From Bacillaceae bacterium IKA-2 (GTDB lineage: Bacteria > Bacillota > Bacilli > Bacillales > Anaerobacillaceae), in assembly GCA_031761875.1 (NCBI GenBank), contig CP134492.1, positions 2,232,001-2,296,000 of the forward strand: 64,000 bases of DNA, written 5' to 3'. A program made the position numbers and the translations under genes. This document shows, piece after piece, positions 41,558 through 50,620 of the stretch. How positions within the stretch are numbered: position 1 is the stretch's first letter; each line of letters starts with the position of its first letter. Under the pieces are notes generated by a model, which saw only the letters and a list, made by a program, of their open reading frames with translations, was not told the DNA's origin and made no database searches.

Positions 41558-42769
41558 ATGGAAGCACGACCAATTAAACCGACTCAACGAGGGGAACGGA
41601 TTATCACGTTGGATGTGATACGAGGATTTTCACTTTTAGGTATTTTATTGGTAAACATGCAATTTTTTATCGCACCAAAGCTATTTTTAATGCTGTCAGG
41701 TGTTAGCTTGTTTGAAGGGCCGGCGAGCAATACAGCAAATTGGTTTATTACTATTTTTGCAACGGGGAAATTTTTTACGACCTTTTCCTTTTTATTTGGG
41801 ATAGGATTTTTCCTATTTATGGAGCGCATAAAGGCGAAAGGGCTATCCGTAGGCAAAGTATATATAAGAAGGCTATTTTTTCTTTTATTGCTAGGTCTTA
41901 TTCATGCTTTCCTATTTTGGAGTGGCGACATCTTACTTAATTATGCAATTGCAGGATTTTTCTTATTGTTATTTAGAAAATCATCAATTGAGAAAATCAA
42001 GAAATGGGCGATCGGACTATTTAGTGTAGTTATTTTTCTAACCGGATTTTTAACCTTCCTTTCAACTCTCGTGGAAAACGTATTAGATGAAGATATTGCA
42101 CCTATGAATGATTGGACAAATTTAGTAGATGAAGCTATTGTCATTTTTCAAAATGGAAGTTTCTCAGAAATTTTAGCATTTCGTTTAGCGGAAGAAATAC
42201 CGTTAATTATAGCTAACTTTATCATTACTGTACCTATGGTCTTGTTTATTTTTCTTATTGGCTTATACGTTGGCAAAAAAGGGGTTTTACTGAATATCGC
42301 TAGCCACTTTGAGTGGATTCGAAAAGTATCGAAAAATAGTCTTATCTATGGAACTGTTTTGACTCTTCTTTTTATAATTTTAAAAACGGAACTCTTTATC
42401 GTACCGTTTTATTTGCATGAAGCTGCGGTGGAGGTACTTTCCCTAGTGTCTGGGCTTGTTATTTCCTTCTTTTACATCAGCTCGATTACCTTATTATGTC
42501 AACAGGAACAATGGAGGGAGCGGCTTAAATTTTTGGCCCCAGTAGGTCAGATGGCGTTAACAAACTATCTACTTCAAACTGTCATTTGTTTATTGTTATT
42601 TAATGGATATGGCCTTGGATTTTACGGTAAGGTTACCCCTGAAGTAGGGATTCTCAGCACGTTCGTTATTTTTACTTTTCAAATTTTCTTAAGTAAATTT
42701 TGGATGTCAAGATTTAAGTATGGACCGCTCGAGCACGTTTGGAGATCTTTTACGTACAAAGGGATTTAA
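41558..42769 (+). CDS. DUF418/YeiB-family membrane protein
   Basis: This 403-residue polytopic protein has about ten hydrophobic segments. Its N terminus (RIITLDVIRGFSLLGILLVN, about residues 14-33) and C-terminal GQMALTNYLLQT and GPLEHVWRSFTY stretches are hallmarks of the DUF418 family related to acyltransferase-3-like membrane enzymes. Its biochemical role is not known; some members are resistance or envelope-modification proteins. GGAG lies about 10 nt before the ATG. It is monocistronic. Confidence 0.87.
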   Translation: MEARPIKPTQRGERIITLDVIRGFSLLGILLVNMQFFIAPKLFLMLSGVSLFEGPASNTANWFITIFATGKFFTTFSFLFGIGFFLFMERIKAKGLSVGKVYIRRLFFLLLLGLIHAFLFWSGDILLNYAIAGFFLLLFRKSSIEKIKKWAIGLFSVVIFLTGFLTFLSTLVENVLDEDIAPMNDWTNLVDEAIVIFQNGSFSEILAFRLAEEIPLIIANFIITVPMVLFIFLIGLYVGKKGVLLNIASHFEWIRKVSKNSLIYGTVLTLLFIILKTELFIVPFYLHEAAVEVLSLVSGLVISFFYISSITLLCQQEQWRERLKFLAPVGQMALTNYLLQTVICLLLFNGYGLGFYGKVTPEVGILSTFVIFTFQIFLSKFWMSRFKYGPLEHVWRSFTYKGI

Positions 42770-42918
42770 ATTATTGATGCTTGTAGTCTACACCATGAAC
42801 ACAAATCAAACGAATTCACCAGTTACTTACCTCATGAACGCTTCATGAAGAGATGATCATTTGTTAATTTTAATGTATAATTCAATTTTAGAAGCTAATT
42901 AGGACGGTGAGTATCAAT

Positions 42919-43866
42919 ATGAAAAAAATAACAGTAGCAGACTTGGTTCGAAAGTTTTCATTGAAGGTATTGGCTGGTGAAAACAAGCTCCAAAAAACGA
43001 TTACGCAACCTCGGGTACATCGTCCAGGCCTTGAGTTTGTTGGTCACTTTGATTTTTTCCCGACAGAACGAATTCAAATTTTAGGAAAAAAAGAAATTAA
43101 TTATTTACATAAGTTAGGTAAAGAGGAACGTAAAATCCGAATCGGTAATATTGTCCAATATCACCCACCATGTTTTATCGGTACAGCTGGTAAAGAAGGA
43201 CTTACATATTTAACTCAATATTGTACAGAAGAGAGGATCCCTTTGCTAATCACAAATAGACCTGAGGTGACTTCAGACTTTATTACAAAATTGGATGCAT
43301 ATATGGTGAAGGAATTAGCACCAGAACTTTCCGTGCATGGGGTATGTGTAAATGTGTTTGGCGTTGGTATCTTGCTTCGAGGTAATTCCGGAGTAGGGAA
43401 AAGCGAGACAGCGCATACGTTAATTGGTCGAGGACACAGGCTAGTCGCTGATGATATCGTCGTCTTAAAGAAGCTTAGTCCACAAACACTTCTGGGTACT
43501 TATGAAGAGAAGACAAAGGAATTTTTGGCTCTTCGCAGTATTGGATTGTTAAATGTGGTTCGCCTATACGGGCAAAAGTCTTTTCAAAGTGAAACACGAA
43601 TTTCACTTGATATTAATTTAACAAAATGGCAGAAAGATGACTTGAATAATCAATTAGAACATGAACCTAAATTCATAGAATATATGGGTGTTAAAATTCC
43701 CTCAATTGAAATCCAACTTCACCCCGGACGTGACGTAGCGGGCTTAATTGAAGCAGCTGCAAATAACTGGTATTTAAAGCAACAAGGATATAGCGCTGCA
43801 GAAGAGTTCATTAGCAGGATTGAGGCTGAGCTTTTGGATTCAAACGAGGAGTACATTGGTCAGTAA
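42919..43866 (+). CDS. hprK: HPr kinase/phosphorylase homologue, outside the usual hprK-lgt context
   Basis: This 315-residue protein has the HPrK N-terminal domain (PRVHRPGLEFVGHFDFFPTE, about residues 31-50) and a His140 equivalent. It has the Walker A GNSGVGKSETA (about 155-165), LVADDIVVL, and a diverged version of the C-terminal signature (HPGRDVAGLIEAAANNW). HPrK phosphorylates HPr on Ser46 and so governs catabolite repression. In Bacillus hprK is normally followed by lgt and ppaX; here neither is present, and pcp follows. It could therefore be a second, specialised copy. ATG 42919 has AGGACGGTGA upstream. Confidence 0.85.
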   Translation: MKKITVADLVRKFSLKVLAGENKLQKTITQPRVHRPGLEFVGHFDFFPTERIQILGKKEINYLHKLGKEERKIRIGNIVQYHPPCFIGTAGKEGLTYLTQYCTEERIPLLITNRPEVTSDFITKLDAYMVKELAPELSVHGVCVNVFGVGILLRGNSGVGKSETAHTLIGRGHRLVADDIVVLKKLSPQTLLGTYEEKTKEFLALRSIGLLNVVRLYGQKSFQSETRISLDINLTKWQKDDLNNQLEHEPKFIEYMGVKIPSIEIQLHPGRDVAGLIEAAANNWYLKQQGYSAAEEFISRIEAELLDSNEEYIGQ

Positions 43867-44020
43867 TACTAAGGTTCACGGAAACGAAGATATGATGACT
43901 GATCAGAAAAATGCGGAAGATACCATGTCCCTACATAGAACACTTCTTTTACCCAAGGTCTGAATGGCGAAGAAATTTGTTGTACGAAGACCATAAATAA
44001 ACATATAGGGGGAATTATTC

Positions 44021-44629
44021 TTGAAAACACTTTTACTTACGGGATTTATGCCTTTTCTGGAGAATAATACTAATCCAACAGAAAAAATAGTCCAAGAACT
44101 TAATGAAAGAGAAATTGGTGGATATAAAGTGATCGGTAAAGTGCTACCGGTAGATTTTTCTGAATCAGGAAAACAGTTAATTGCTATTTATGAACAAGTT
44201 AAGCCAGATGTGGTCATTTCTTTAGGACTTGCTTCTGGAAGACATCTGATTACACCAGAACGCATCGCAATAAATTGTAATGATGGGGAACCAGATAATA
44301 ATGGTGTCCGTCTTCAAGACCACAGGATTCAAGAAGATGGTCCAGCTGGATATTTTTCAACACTGCCAATCAGACGTTTTGTTGAAACTTTAAAAGAAAA
44401 TGAGCTACCTGCTGAAATATCCAATACTGCTGGAACATACCTTTGCAACAATGTTATGTATAACCTGCTTCACCACATTGATCTTTGTGGAACGAAGGTT
44501 CGTTCAGGTTTTGTTCATATTCCAGCATCATTTGAGTTGTCTGTCATTAATTCGAGATTACCTGGGTGGTCGCATCGTGATTTAATATTTGCAATCGAAC
44601 GGATGATCGAGGTATTGGATGTAGACTAA
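44021..44629 (+). CDS. pcp: Pyroglutamyl-peptidase I
   Basis: This 202-residue cysteine peptidase of family C15 removes N-terminal pyroglutamate. The N terminus KTLLLTGFMPFLENNTNPTEK is typical. The catalytic Glu lies in TPERIAIN (about residue 80), the Cys in AGTYLCNNVMY (about 141) and the His in SGFVHIPAS (about 165). TTG 44021 has GGGGGAA upstream and is the only start that keeps the first strand. It is monocistronic. Confidence 0.93.
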   Translation: MKTLLLTGFMPFLENNTNPTEKIVQELNEREIGGYKVIGKVLPVDFSESGKQLIAIYEQVKPDVVISLGLASGRHLITPERIAINCNDGEPDNNGVRLQDHRIQEDGPAGYFSTLPIRRFVETLKENELPAEISNTAGTYLCNNVMYNLLHHIDLCGTKVRSGFVHIPASFELSVINSRLPGWSHRDLIFAIERMIEVLDVD

Positions 44630-44674
44630 TAAGTTACGTCTCGATTGAAGAAACCTTTACAAAGGAGAAAAATA

Positions 44675-44738
44675 AAAAAGCAACAGCGCCATGATACGTG
44701 ATCACGAGCTGGTGCTTTTTGTTGCTTCTACGATTCAT
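44675..44738 (+). terminator. Probable terminator after pcp
   Basis: Nested complementarity is present: AGCAAC with GTTGCT, and AAAAAG..GCGCCA with TGGTGCTTTTT. T-rich sequence follows. Confidence 0.55.
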
Positions 44739-44791
44739 GCTTATTTTTCTCGAACCATTTTTGATTAATAAACTGATTTAGATCCCTTAGA

Positions 44792-45301
44792 TCAGCTCAC
44801 TCTCGCTAGACGCCATTTTTTATAAATGAATTTTAAAGTATCTATTCGATATTTCTTAAATATAAAATAGCTTAAAGTGTAGGTTACTATGCCAAATAAA
44901 AGCATATTAACGACCATACCTATAAAAAAAACTTTACCGATTTTTAAACTTGCAACAAGTAACTCTACAGGTTCAGAAAAAACTACTTCAATTTCATCTA
45001 CAATTATGTCTATTTTTGTTTCAATTTTTATCGGAAGTATAGCTTCACCAACAATAATATTTAAATAGAAGAGGATCGGGAAAGCCCAAATAAACACTAT
45101 TCCACCAATGAAACCTGCAACAGAATTCCCTTTAAATAGTTTTGCTCCTACAGTTGACAGAAATGGTCCAATGCCAAATGTTGGCATAAAGTTAATGATA
45201 AGACCTATAGTAAATCCAAGGGCAATATGATGAGTCCTGTCCTTAAGTCTCCAGAGCCTTATGAACAAATATTTAAGCTTTCGTAGTTGTTTCGTTATCA
45301 T
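44792..45301 (-). CDS. DUF2062 membrane protein
   Basis: This 169-residue protein has DUF2062 features: a basic N terminus, then HHIALGFTIGLIINFMPTFGIGPFL (about residues 24-48) and NSVAGFIGGIVFIWAFP. Three to four hydrophobic segments are present. The function is not established; members are often linked to glycosyltransferases or ComEC-like contexts. It is monocistronic and divergent from the methyltransferase gene. Confidence 0.88.
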   Translation of the reverse strand: MITKQLRKLKYLFIRLWRLKDRTHHIALGFTIGLIINFMPTFGIGPFLSTVGAKLFKGNSVAGFIGGIVFIWAFPILFYLNIIVGEAILPIKIETKIDIIVDEIEVVFSEPVELLVASLKIGKVFFIGMVVNMLLFGIVTYTLSYFIFKKYRIDTLKFIYKKWRLARVS

Positions 45302-45536
45302 AATTCACCAACCCAAAAAATATGTACTACAAGAAAAGTGTTAGAACTAGATAGGACATCATTAAAATTAAGGAATTAATATTCATCTCTTAAAAAATAA
45401 TATACCTTTAATGGAAATGTTACAATTGTTTTTTTTCAAGTTCTCATGGATTATTTTGGTTCGAAAAAGAACTATCGCAATAAATTCTTTCCAAGTTATA
45501 ATAGATTGCATGAAGCTATCCAAAGGAGGAATCGCA

Positions 45537-46118
45537 TTGGATCCAAAAAGTAAATGGAATGGTAAACACAATGATCGTTTAAATAGTATTGAGCAACCAA
45601 CTCCGAATGCAAGATTAAAGGGTCAGTTGCAACATCTAACAGGAGGTTCAGCTCTTGATTTTGCCTGTGGCCTTGGTGCAAACAGTCTTTTTCTTGCAGA
45701 AATAGGTTACGAAGTACAAGCGCTCGATATCTCTGACGTCGCTATTCAACACATTAAAGAAGAAGCAAAAAAACAGAAGCTCCCAGTCCATGCATGTGTT
45801 GGTGACCTTACAGATTGGAGCAACCTTAATCTACAAAAGAGCTCATTTGACCTAGTCGTCATCACTTATTACCTTGATCGATTAACTTTCCCATTTGTAA
45901 AGTCAATTATTAAGGAGGACGGTTATTTGTTCATGGAAACCTTCTATTTATCCCCACGTAATGAGACTAAAGGAGTGTCCGATCAGTACAAGCTCCGTTC
46001 TAGCGAGTTGCTTTCTGTATTTGGAGATTGGCAAGTTCTCTATTATGAAGAAAATGTACAAGAGGGACGTCAAACGGTCTTTGTCAGAAATAGATCGACA
46101 AAACTAACTAAACTATAG
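45537..46118 (+). CDS. Class I SAM-dependent methyltransferase (TehB-like)
   Basis: This 193-residue protein has motif I ALDFACGLGANSLFLAE (about residues 36-52), the acidic residue of motif II in VQALDISD and motif IV DLVVITYYLDRL. TTG 45537 is the start: AAAGGAGG lies 6-7 nt upstream. Longer in-frame sequence to 45411 lacks such a site and encodes an implausible hydrophobic stretch. It resembles tellurite-resistance-type (TehB/UbiE-like) methyltransferases; the substrate is unknown. Confidence 0.85.
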   Translation: MDPKSKWNGKHNDRLNSIEQPTPNARLKGQLQHLTGGSALDFACGLGANSLFLAEIGYEVQALDISDVAIQHIKEEAKKQKLPVHACVGDLTDWSNLNLQKSSFDLVVITYYLDRLTFPFVKSIIKEDGYLFMETFYLSPRNETKGVSDQYKLRSSELLSVFGDWQVLYYEENVQEGRQTVFVRNRSTKLTKL

Positions 46119-46133
46119 ACATTCAGATATACG

Positions 46134-46199
46134 ATGAATTGCCGTCTGATTATTGGGGATATTGTAGGTTCTAGAGATATTAAAAACAGTGCTATCTAA
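46134..46199 (+). pseudogene. N-terminal fragment of a SatD-family gene
   Basis: Twenty-one codons encode MNCRLIIGDIVGSRDIKNSA and then stop. IGDIVGSR is the characteristic start of SatD-family proteins as I recall them. Nothing similar follows, either before or after the insertion element. It is a truncated remnant or a chance match. Confidence 0.35.
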
Positions 46200-46400
46200 T
46201 CAATCCAATAGATAATAGGAATTTACATTCAGTGTCATACATTCGGTGCCTGGTGTATGAAATAATAAATGTCGAAAGATCTTTTAAAGAGGAGAAAGGA
46301 GAAAAAAGGACAAAAAAAGACCCCAGCGACTACATGTAGTAAGATAAAACTACCTGACGGGAAGCCTCATCACAAACTACAAAATTGGAGCGTGAGTCAC

Positions 46401-47801
46401 ATGGGGCAAAAACATAAATCTAAGTCTAATAATATTAGAGGAAGAAAAGGAAGTCAATTCCGATCTGAGCTAAGAGGTACAGATCTGGAGCGAGTATTAA
46501 TTGTAGCCATTGATGCAGCGAAGTTTTATCAGAAAGCGATGGTGTGTAATTATTTTGGTGATGTACTAGTGAAACCTACATTTTTTGGTGTTAATAAAAA
46601 AGGTATTAGCCAACTTCACGAAAAGATCGAGCATGCAAGCAAGGAAGTTGACGCAGAGCGGATTTTTGTTGGTATTGAGGCAACGGGGCATTACTATGAG
46701 GATATTGTGAGGGAATTAGCAGCTTTAGGATACGGTGTAACGATTATCAATGCGGCAACGACACACGAAGAAAGATCAAGTTCGTTGAACTGGACTAAGA
46801 CCGATGACCTCGATCTCAAGGCTATTGCCCAAGTCATTATTCAAAATAAAGGGACGGAGAGTAAGTTGCCGACGGGAACTCATCAAGAGTTAATAACGTT
46901 AACGAGAGCACGTAGGAGTGAAGTTAGAAAGAGATCCAGAGTCAAGGTAGAGATCCGGACGTTAATGGACAAAATTTGGAGAGAGTTCCAAGGGCACGTT
47001 ATAGTAAATGGTCATACGCCAAATAAAGTAGAATTATTTAGTGATTTTTGGGGCAAGTCCTCCCTCTTTTTTATGGAAAACTTCCCGCACCCAGAAGATC
47101 TTCTATCAATGAGTGAAGAAGATCTTCGAAACCTATCGATTGAACATAATTTGAAGTTACGAGATTTAACCATCAAGAACCTGTTATATATCGCTAAGGA
47201 AAGCCTATGCAGGCCTAAAAGAGACGTTCGAGCTGAGCTACTATTACTAAAGCTAGCCTTACCAAACTTTCGAAATCTGAATGCCAATATAAAGGTGTTA
47301 GATCGAGAAATTGAGCGTATTTTATTAGAAACAGATGGGCGTCTCCTTCTCAGTATTCCAGGAATTGGAGTGACAACGGCAGCGGAATTCTACTGTGAGG
47401 TAGGCGATGTACTGGCCTTTGAGCATGCAGGGCAAATTATCAAAAAAGCAGGAACCAATCCAATTGTCATTCAATCAGGGGGTCTAGAAGGGTTCTATGG
47501 GAAAATATCGAAACAAGGAAATAAGAATTTACGCTATGTCGTCTATAATATTGGAAAGAGCTTAGCACAGCACAATAAAGATGTACGTCCGTATTACGAG
47601 AACCTCAGAGCGAAAGGCAAACATCAAAGAAAAGCGTATATTGCCTTAGGGAATAAGTTCATTCGAATAGCATTTGCGATGCTTACGAATCGAACCGTGT
47701 ATCAGACAAATGATGAGTCTTACCAGTATTTACGAATGATGAAAGCAAAGTTACGACATACAAAAATGTCGGAGTTTTCTCGGATCATTAGTGCAGCATA
47801 G
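46401..47801 (+). CDS. IS110-family transposase
   Basis: This protein has 466 residues from ATG 46401 (GGAG 10 nt upstream). The frame is open to ATG 46269, which lacks a ribosome binding site. The N-terminal DEDD RuvC-like domain has VAIDAAKFYQKAMV and VGIEATGHYYED. The C-terminal Transposase_20 domain has LLSIPGIGVTTAAEFYCEVGD and the Ser-containing IVIQSGGLEGFYGKISKQGNK. The frame is intact, so it may be active. Family members recombine a circular intermediate with a target site chosen by an element-encoded RNA. Confidence 0.92.
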   Translation: MGQKHKSKSNNIRGRKGSQFRSELRGTDLERVLIVAIDAAKFYQKAMVCNYFGDVLVKPTFFGVNKKGISQLHEKIEHASKEVDAERIFVGIEATGHYYEDIVRELAALGYGVTIINAATTHEERSSSLNWTKTDDLDLKAIAQVIIQNKGTESKLPTGTHQELITLTRARRSEVRKRSRVKVEIRTLMDKIWREFQGHVIVNGHTPNKVELFSDFWGKSSLFFMENFPHPEDLLSMSEEDLRNLSIEHNLKLRDLTIKNLLYIAKESLCRPKRDVRAELLLLKLALPNFRNLNANIKVLDREIERILLETDGRLLLSIPGIGVTTAAEFYCEVGDVLAFEHAGQIIKKAGTNPIVIQSGGLEGFYGKISKQGNKNLRYVVYNIGKSLAQHNKDVRPYYENLRAKGKHQRKAYIALGNKFIRIAFAMLTNRTVYQTNDESYQYLRMMKAKLRHTKMSEFSRIISAA

Positions 47802-48120
47802 TGAAATAACAGTAAAAATATGAGTCTCCTCCTCTGGGACTGAGGGAAAATCGATTCGGTGCCGGAGGCTGTAGACCTCGAGTGTCAGCATGATTTACCT
47901 CGTCCTACAAATACGAATTGTACGTTAAGATAAAATCCTGAACTAACCAGGTTGTATCCCTGTAGTATGAAAAACGAGGTTAAGGTTCATTTCAAGTTCG
48001 AGAGGAGAAAGGCTCAATAATAAGCTTCCTGTCAGTCGATTATTGGAATTATTTGTATATTATTACATGAGTTTATTAAGTTTGCTCATTTTATTGAAAA
48101 AACTAATTGACATAGTACGC
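47802..48120 (+). ncRNA. Candidate bridge/seek RNA of the IS element (3' non-coding end)
   Basis: In IS1111-group elements the guide RNA is encoded downstream of the transposase. This 320-bp stretch has no ORF and can form hairpins. Examples are ACCTCGT (47896-47902) with ACGAGGT (about 47974-47980), and TACAA/TTGTA (about 47907-47923) inside it. The assignment is by position and structure only. Confidence 0.45.
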
Positions 48121-48132
48121 TGACACTGAATG

Positions 48133-48264
48133 CATGATATTTGTCATGTCCTAGACTTGACGTTTATGTCTTATATGCATGGTTGTTATTTTATATACTT
48201 CACATAGTATAAATAGTTTAAATGATCAAACCATAAAAAGATAATAACGTACAAAGGCGGCGGA
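48133..48264 (+). promoter_or_regulatory. Promoter/DesR region of des
   Basis: This short stretch between the insertion element and des holds GTCATGTC and TTATGTC half-sites around CTAGACTTGACG (48152-48180), where a DesR operator would be expected. TTGTCA followed after 17 bp by TTATGT is a weak promoter candidate. The IS end lies within about 20 bp of it. Confidence 0.35.
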
Positions 48265-49332
48265 ATGACCATGAATAATTCAAATAAAATTTCCCAACTA
48301 AAGAAAGATGTTGCCCTATATGAAAAAATTGATACTAAAGCAAGTGTCATTCAAATTATAAACACTTTATTACCATTATTTTTGTTATGGTATGGAGCTT
48401 TTTTAAGCCTTTCTGTTTCGTATTGGCTAACGCTTCCAATTATAATAGTGACTGCTGGATTTGTGGTCAGAACATTTATTTTATTTCATGACTGCTGTCA
48501 TCAATCGTTTTTTAAAAGCCGTACCGCAAATGATATCTTAGGAACAATTACAGGTATTTTGACACTTGTTCCATATCAACAATGGAAAAACACTCATAAT
48601 ATTCACCATGCATCAAGTGGGAATCTTGATAAAAGAGGCATCGGCGATATGTGGCTTCTAACGGTAGAAGAATATAAATCTTCTCCGCTATTGCGACGTA
48701 TCTATTACCGCATCTATCGGCATCCACTCGTGATGCTTGGCGTTGGTCCAATTGCTGTGTTTCTCATGGAATACCGCTTTAATCGCAAAGGTGCTAAACG
48801 AAAAGAACGGCTAAATACCTATCTTACAAACGGATCTATCGTGGCATTGTATACGCTACTTGGATTGATGATTGGCTGGAAAGCCCTTTTGCTCATTCAA
48901 GGTCCAATTTTATTCATTGCAAGTTTATTAGGAATTTGGTTATTCTACGTTCAACATCAGTTCGAGGACGCTTATTTCGAGAATGAATCTGAATGGAGCT
49001 ATATTCAAGCTGCAGTTGAAGGAAGTTCTTATTACAAGTTGCCAAGGGTGTTACAATGGATCACTGGTAATATCGGTTTCCACCATGTTCATCATTTAAG
49101 TCCACGAGTACCAAACTATAACTTAGAAAAGGTCCACAATGCGACGGTCGACTTACAAAAAGCTACAACAATAAATATCCGTACAAGCTTTAAGTCGCTT
49201 CAATATCGACTTTGGGACGAGAAAAATAAGAAGCTAATTAGTTTTAAACAATTGAAGCAGTACAATAGTACGTTTGATGTGATGGAAGAACTTATCGCTG
49301 ATAAAGTTAAAAAAGAAACGTACAATTTGTAA
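48265..49332 (+). CDS. des: Membrane acyl-lipid desaturase (Des, delta-5 type)
   Basis: This 355-residue membrane enzyme introduces a double bond into phospholipid acyl chains on cooling. The three His boxes are HDCCHQ (about residue 76), HNIHHASSGNLDKRG (about 111) and HHVHHLSP (about 275). Four or more membrane helices are present. Length and sequence follow B. subtilis Des closely. AAAGG lies 7 nt before ATG 48265; ATG 48271 is an alternative. It is followed by desK and desR in the same order as in B. subtilis. Confidence 0.95.
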   Translation: MTMNNSNKISQLKKDVALYEKIDTKASVIQIINTLLPLFLLWYGAFLSLSVSYWLTLPIIIVTAGFVVRTFILFHDCCHQSFFKSRTANDILGTITGILTLVPYQQWKNTHNIHHASSGNLDKRGIGDMWLLTVEEYKSSPLLRRIYYRIYRHPLVMLGVGPIAVFLMEYRFNRKGAKRKERLNTYLTNGSIVALYTLLGLMIGWKALLLIQGPILFIASLLGIWLFYVQHQFEDAYFENESEWSYIQAAVEGSSYYKLPRVLQWITGNIGFHHVHHLSPRVPNYNLEKVHNATVDLQKATTINIRTSFKSLQYRLWDEKNKKLISFKQLKQYNSTFDVMEELIADKVKKETYNL

Positions 49333-49483
49333 AAGAATAGATTTAGAAAAAATAGGTTGGTTGGTGGATAACACTAATTTACCTATTTTTTTGATCTGAA
49401 ATGGAAAGAAAAAGGCTAAATTTAATGAATTTCATAATATATGATAAAATAAAGGATATAAATTCAAAAAGAAGGGGCTATTC

Positions 49484-50620
49484 ATGAAAAATTTAAGAGA
49501 GAAAATCCGTAAAAATACCGGACTTAGTCCATATGTTTGGATCGTTTTTTACATTCTGCCCTTTTATTTTATTTTTGAATCATCATCAACTGCACAAATT
49601 GTTTTCGGGATTATCATGATTATCGGATATTTAATCTGTTACGTACTATCCTTTGCTTCTAAGGGCTGGCTTGTCTATTTTTGGACAAGTATTCAAATTG
49701 CCATTGCTACTGCGATGAGTCTCTTATTTGGCTATATTTATTTTTTTCTATTTTTAGCATTTTTTATTGGTAATCTCAAAAATAAAATTACATTTTTTAT
49801 CTTATATTCGGTTCTACTAGTCAGTACATTTTCAACTATTTACTATGGCTTTGTAACCATTCACAATAGTGTCCTGATTACTCAATTACCATTTGTTGTC
49901 CTTAGTGTAATTGCGGTTATTCTTCTTCCAGTTAGCACTTATAATAAAAATAAAGAAGATAAGCTACAAGGTCAGTTAGAAGATGCAAATAAACGGATTT
50001 CTGAGTTGGTTAAATTAGAAGAACGACAAAGAATATCAAGAGATTTGCATGATACGCTTGGTCAAAAGCTTTCTTTAATTGGTTTGAAGAGTGATTTGGC
50101 AGGCAAGTTAATTGTTAAAGACCCAAGTCAAGCTCGTCTAGAATTAGTTGATGTTCAGAAAACAGCTAGGCTCGCGTTGAAGGAAGTGCGGCAAATGGTT
50201 ACCAAGATGCGCGGAACGAAGCTAGAGGACGAAATATATCGAGTCGAACAAATTTTAAAAGCTGCACATATTAAATTTAGATTAGAAGGAAGTCCAAAAC
50301 TAAAAAATATCTCGTTGATTGCTGAAAATGTCGTGAGTATGTGTATTAAAGAAGCTGTCACAAACATTGTCAGGCATAGCAGTGCGACTAACTGTTCGAT
50401 AAAAATTGAACAAACTAGTACAGAGCTGATAGTAGATGTCGTCGACAATGGAACTGGGATTAATTTTGAAAATTATTTACAAGGTAATGGGCTTCAAGGA
50501 ATGAAAGAACGGTTAGAATTCGTTAATGGAAGTTTAGAAATTGTCTCGGATTCAGGAACAACGCTCATTATTAAATTACCAAATGCTTATAAACAAGCAG
50601 AACAGGAGGTCGGACTATGA
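49484..50620 (+). CDS. desK: Thermosensor histidine kinase DesK
   Basis: This 378-residue kinase has about five transmembrane helices in residues 15-152, a linker coiled coil, and the HisKA_3 motif RISRDLHDTLGQKLS with phosphoacceptor His189 (His188 in B. subtilis). The HATPase domain has N-box CIKEAVTNIVRHS and VDVVDNGTGINFENYLQGNGLQGMKERL. It senses membrane order and controls DesR. AAGAAGGGG lies before the ATG. Its stop overlaps the desR start (ATGA). Confidence 0.94.
   Translation: MKNLREKIRKNTGLSPYVWIVFYILPFYFIFESSSTAQIVFGIIMIIGYLICYVLSFASKGWLVYFWTSIQIAIATAMSLLFGYIYFFLFLAFFIGNLKNKITFFILYSVLLVSTFSTIYYGFVTIHNSVLITQLPFVVLSVIAVILLPVSTYNKNKEDKLQGQLEDANKRISELVKLEERQRISRDLHDTLGQKLSLIGLKSDLAGKLIVKDPSQARLELVDVQKTARLALKEVRQMVTKMRGTKLEDEIYRVEQILKAAHIKFRLEGSPKLKNISLIAENVVSMCIKEAVTNIVRHSSATNCSIKIEQTSTELIVDVVDNGTGINFENYLQGNGLQGMKERLEFVNGSLEIVSDSGTTLIIKLPNAYKQAEQEVGL

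Larger units (their letters stand above)
46226..48132 (+). mobile_element. IS110-family element (IS1111-like group)
   Basis: The 12-bp sequence CATTCAGTGTCA (46226-46237) recurs inverted as TGACACTGAATG at 48121-48132, as expected of subterminal repeats of the IS1111 group. Between them lie one transposase gene and about 320 bp of non-coding, structured DNA on the 3' side. The exact tips, a few bases outside these repeats, are uncertain. Confidence 0.7.

Noticed and set aside
44690-44769. 25-codon ORF after pcp
   Set aside because: It lies within the probable terminator hairpin and has no suitable ribosome site at the right spacing.
46269-46400. N-terminal extension of the IS110 transposase
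   Set aside because: The frame is open, but there is no ribosome site before 46269 and the Lys-rich extension is not typical. ATG 46401 has GGAG upstream.
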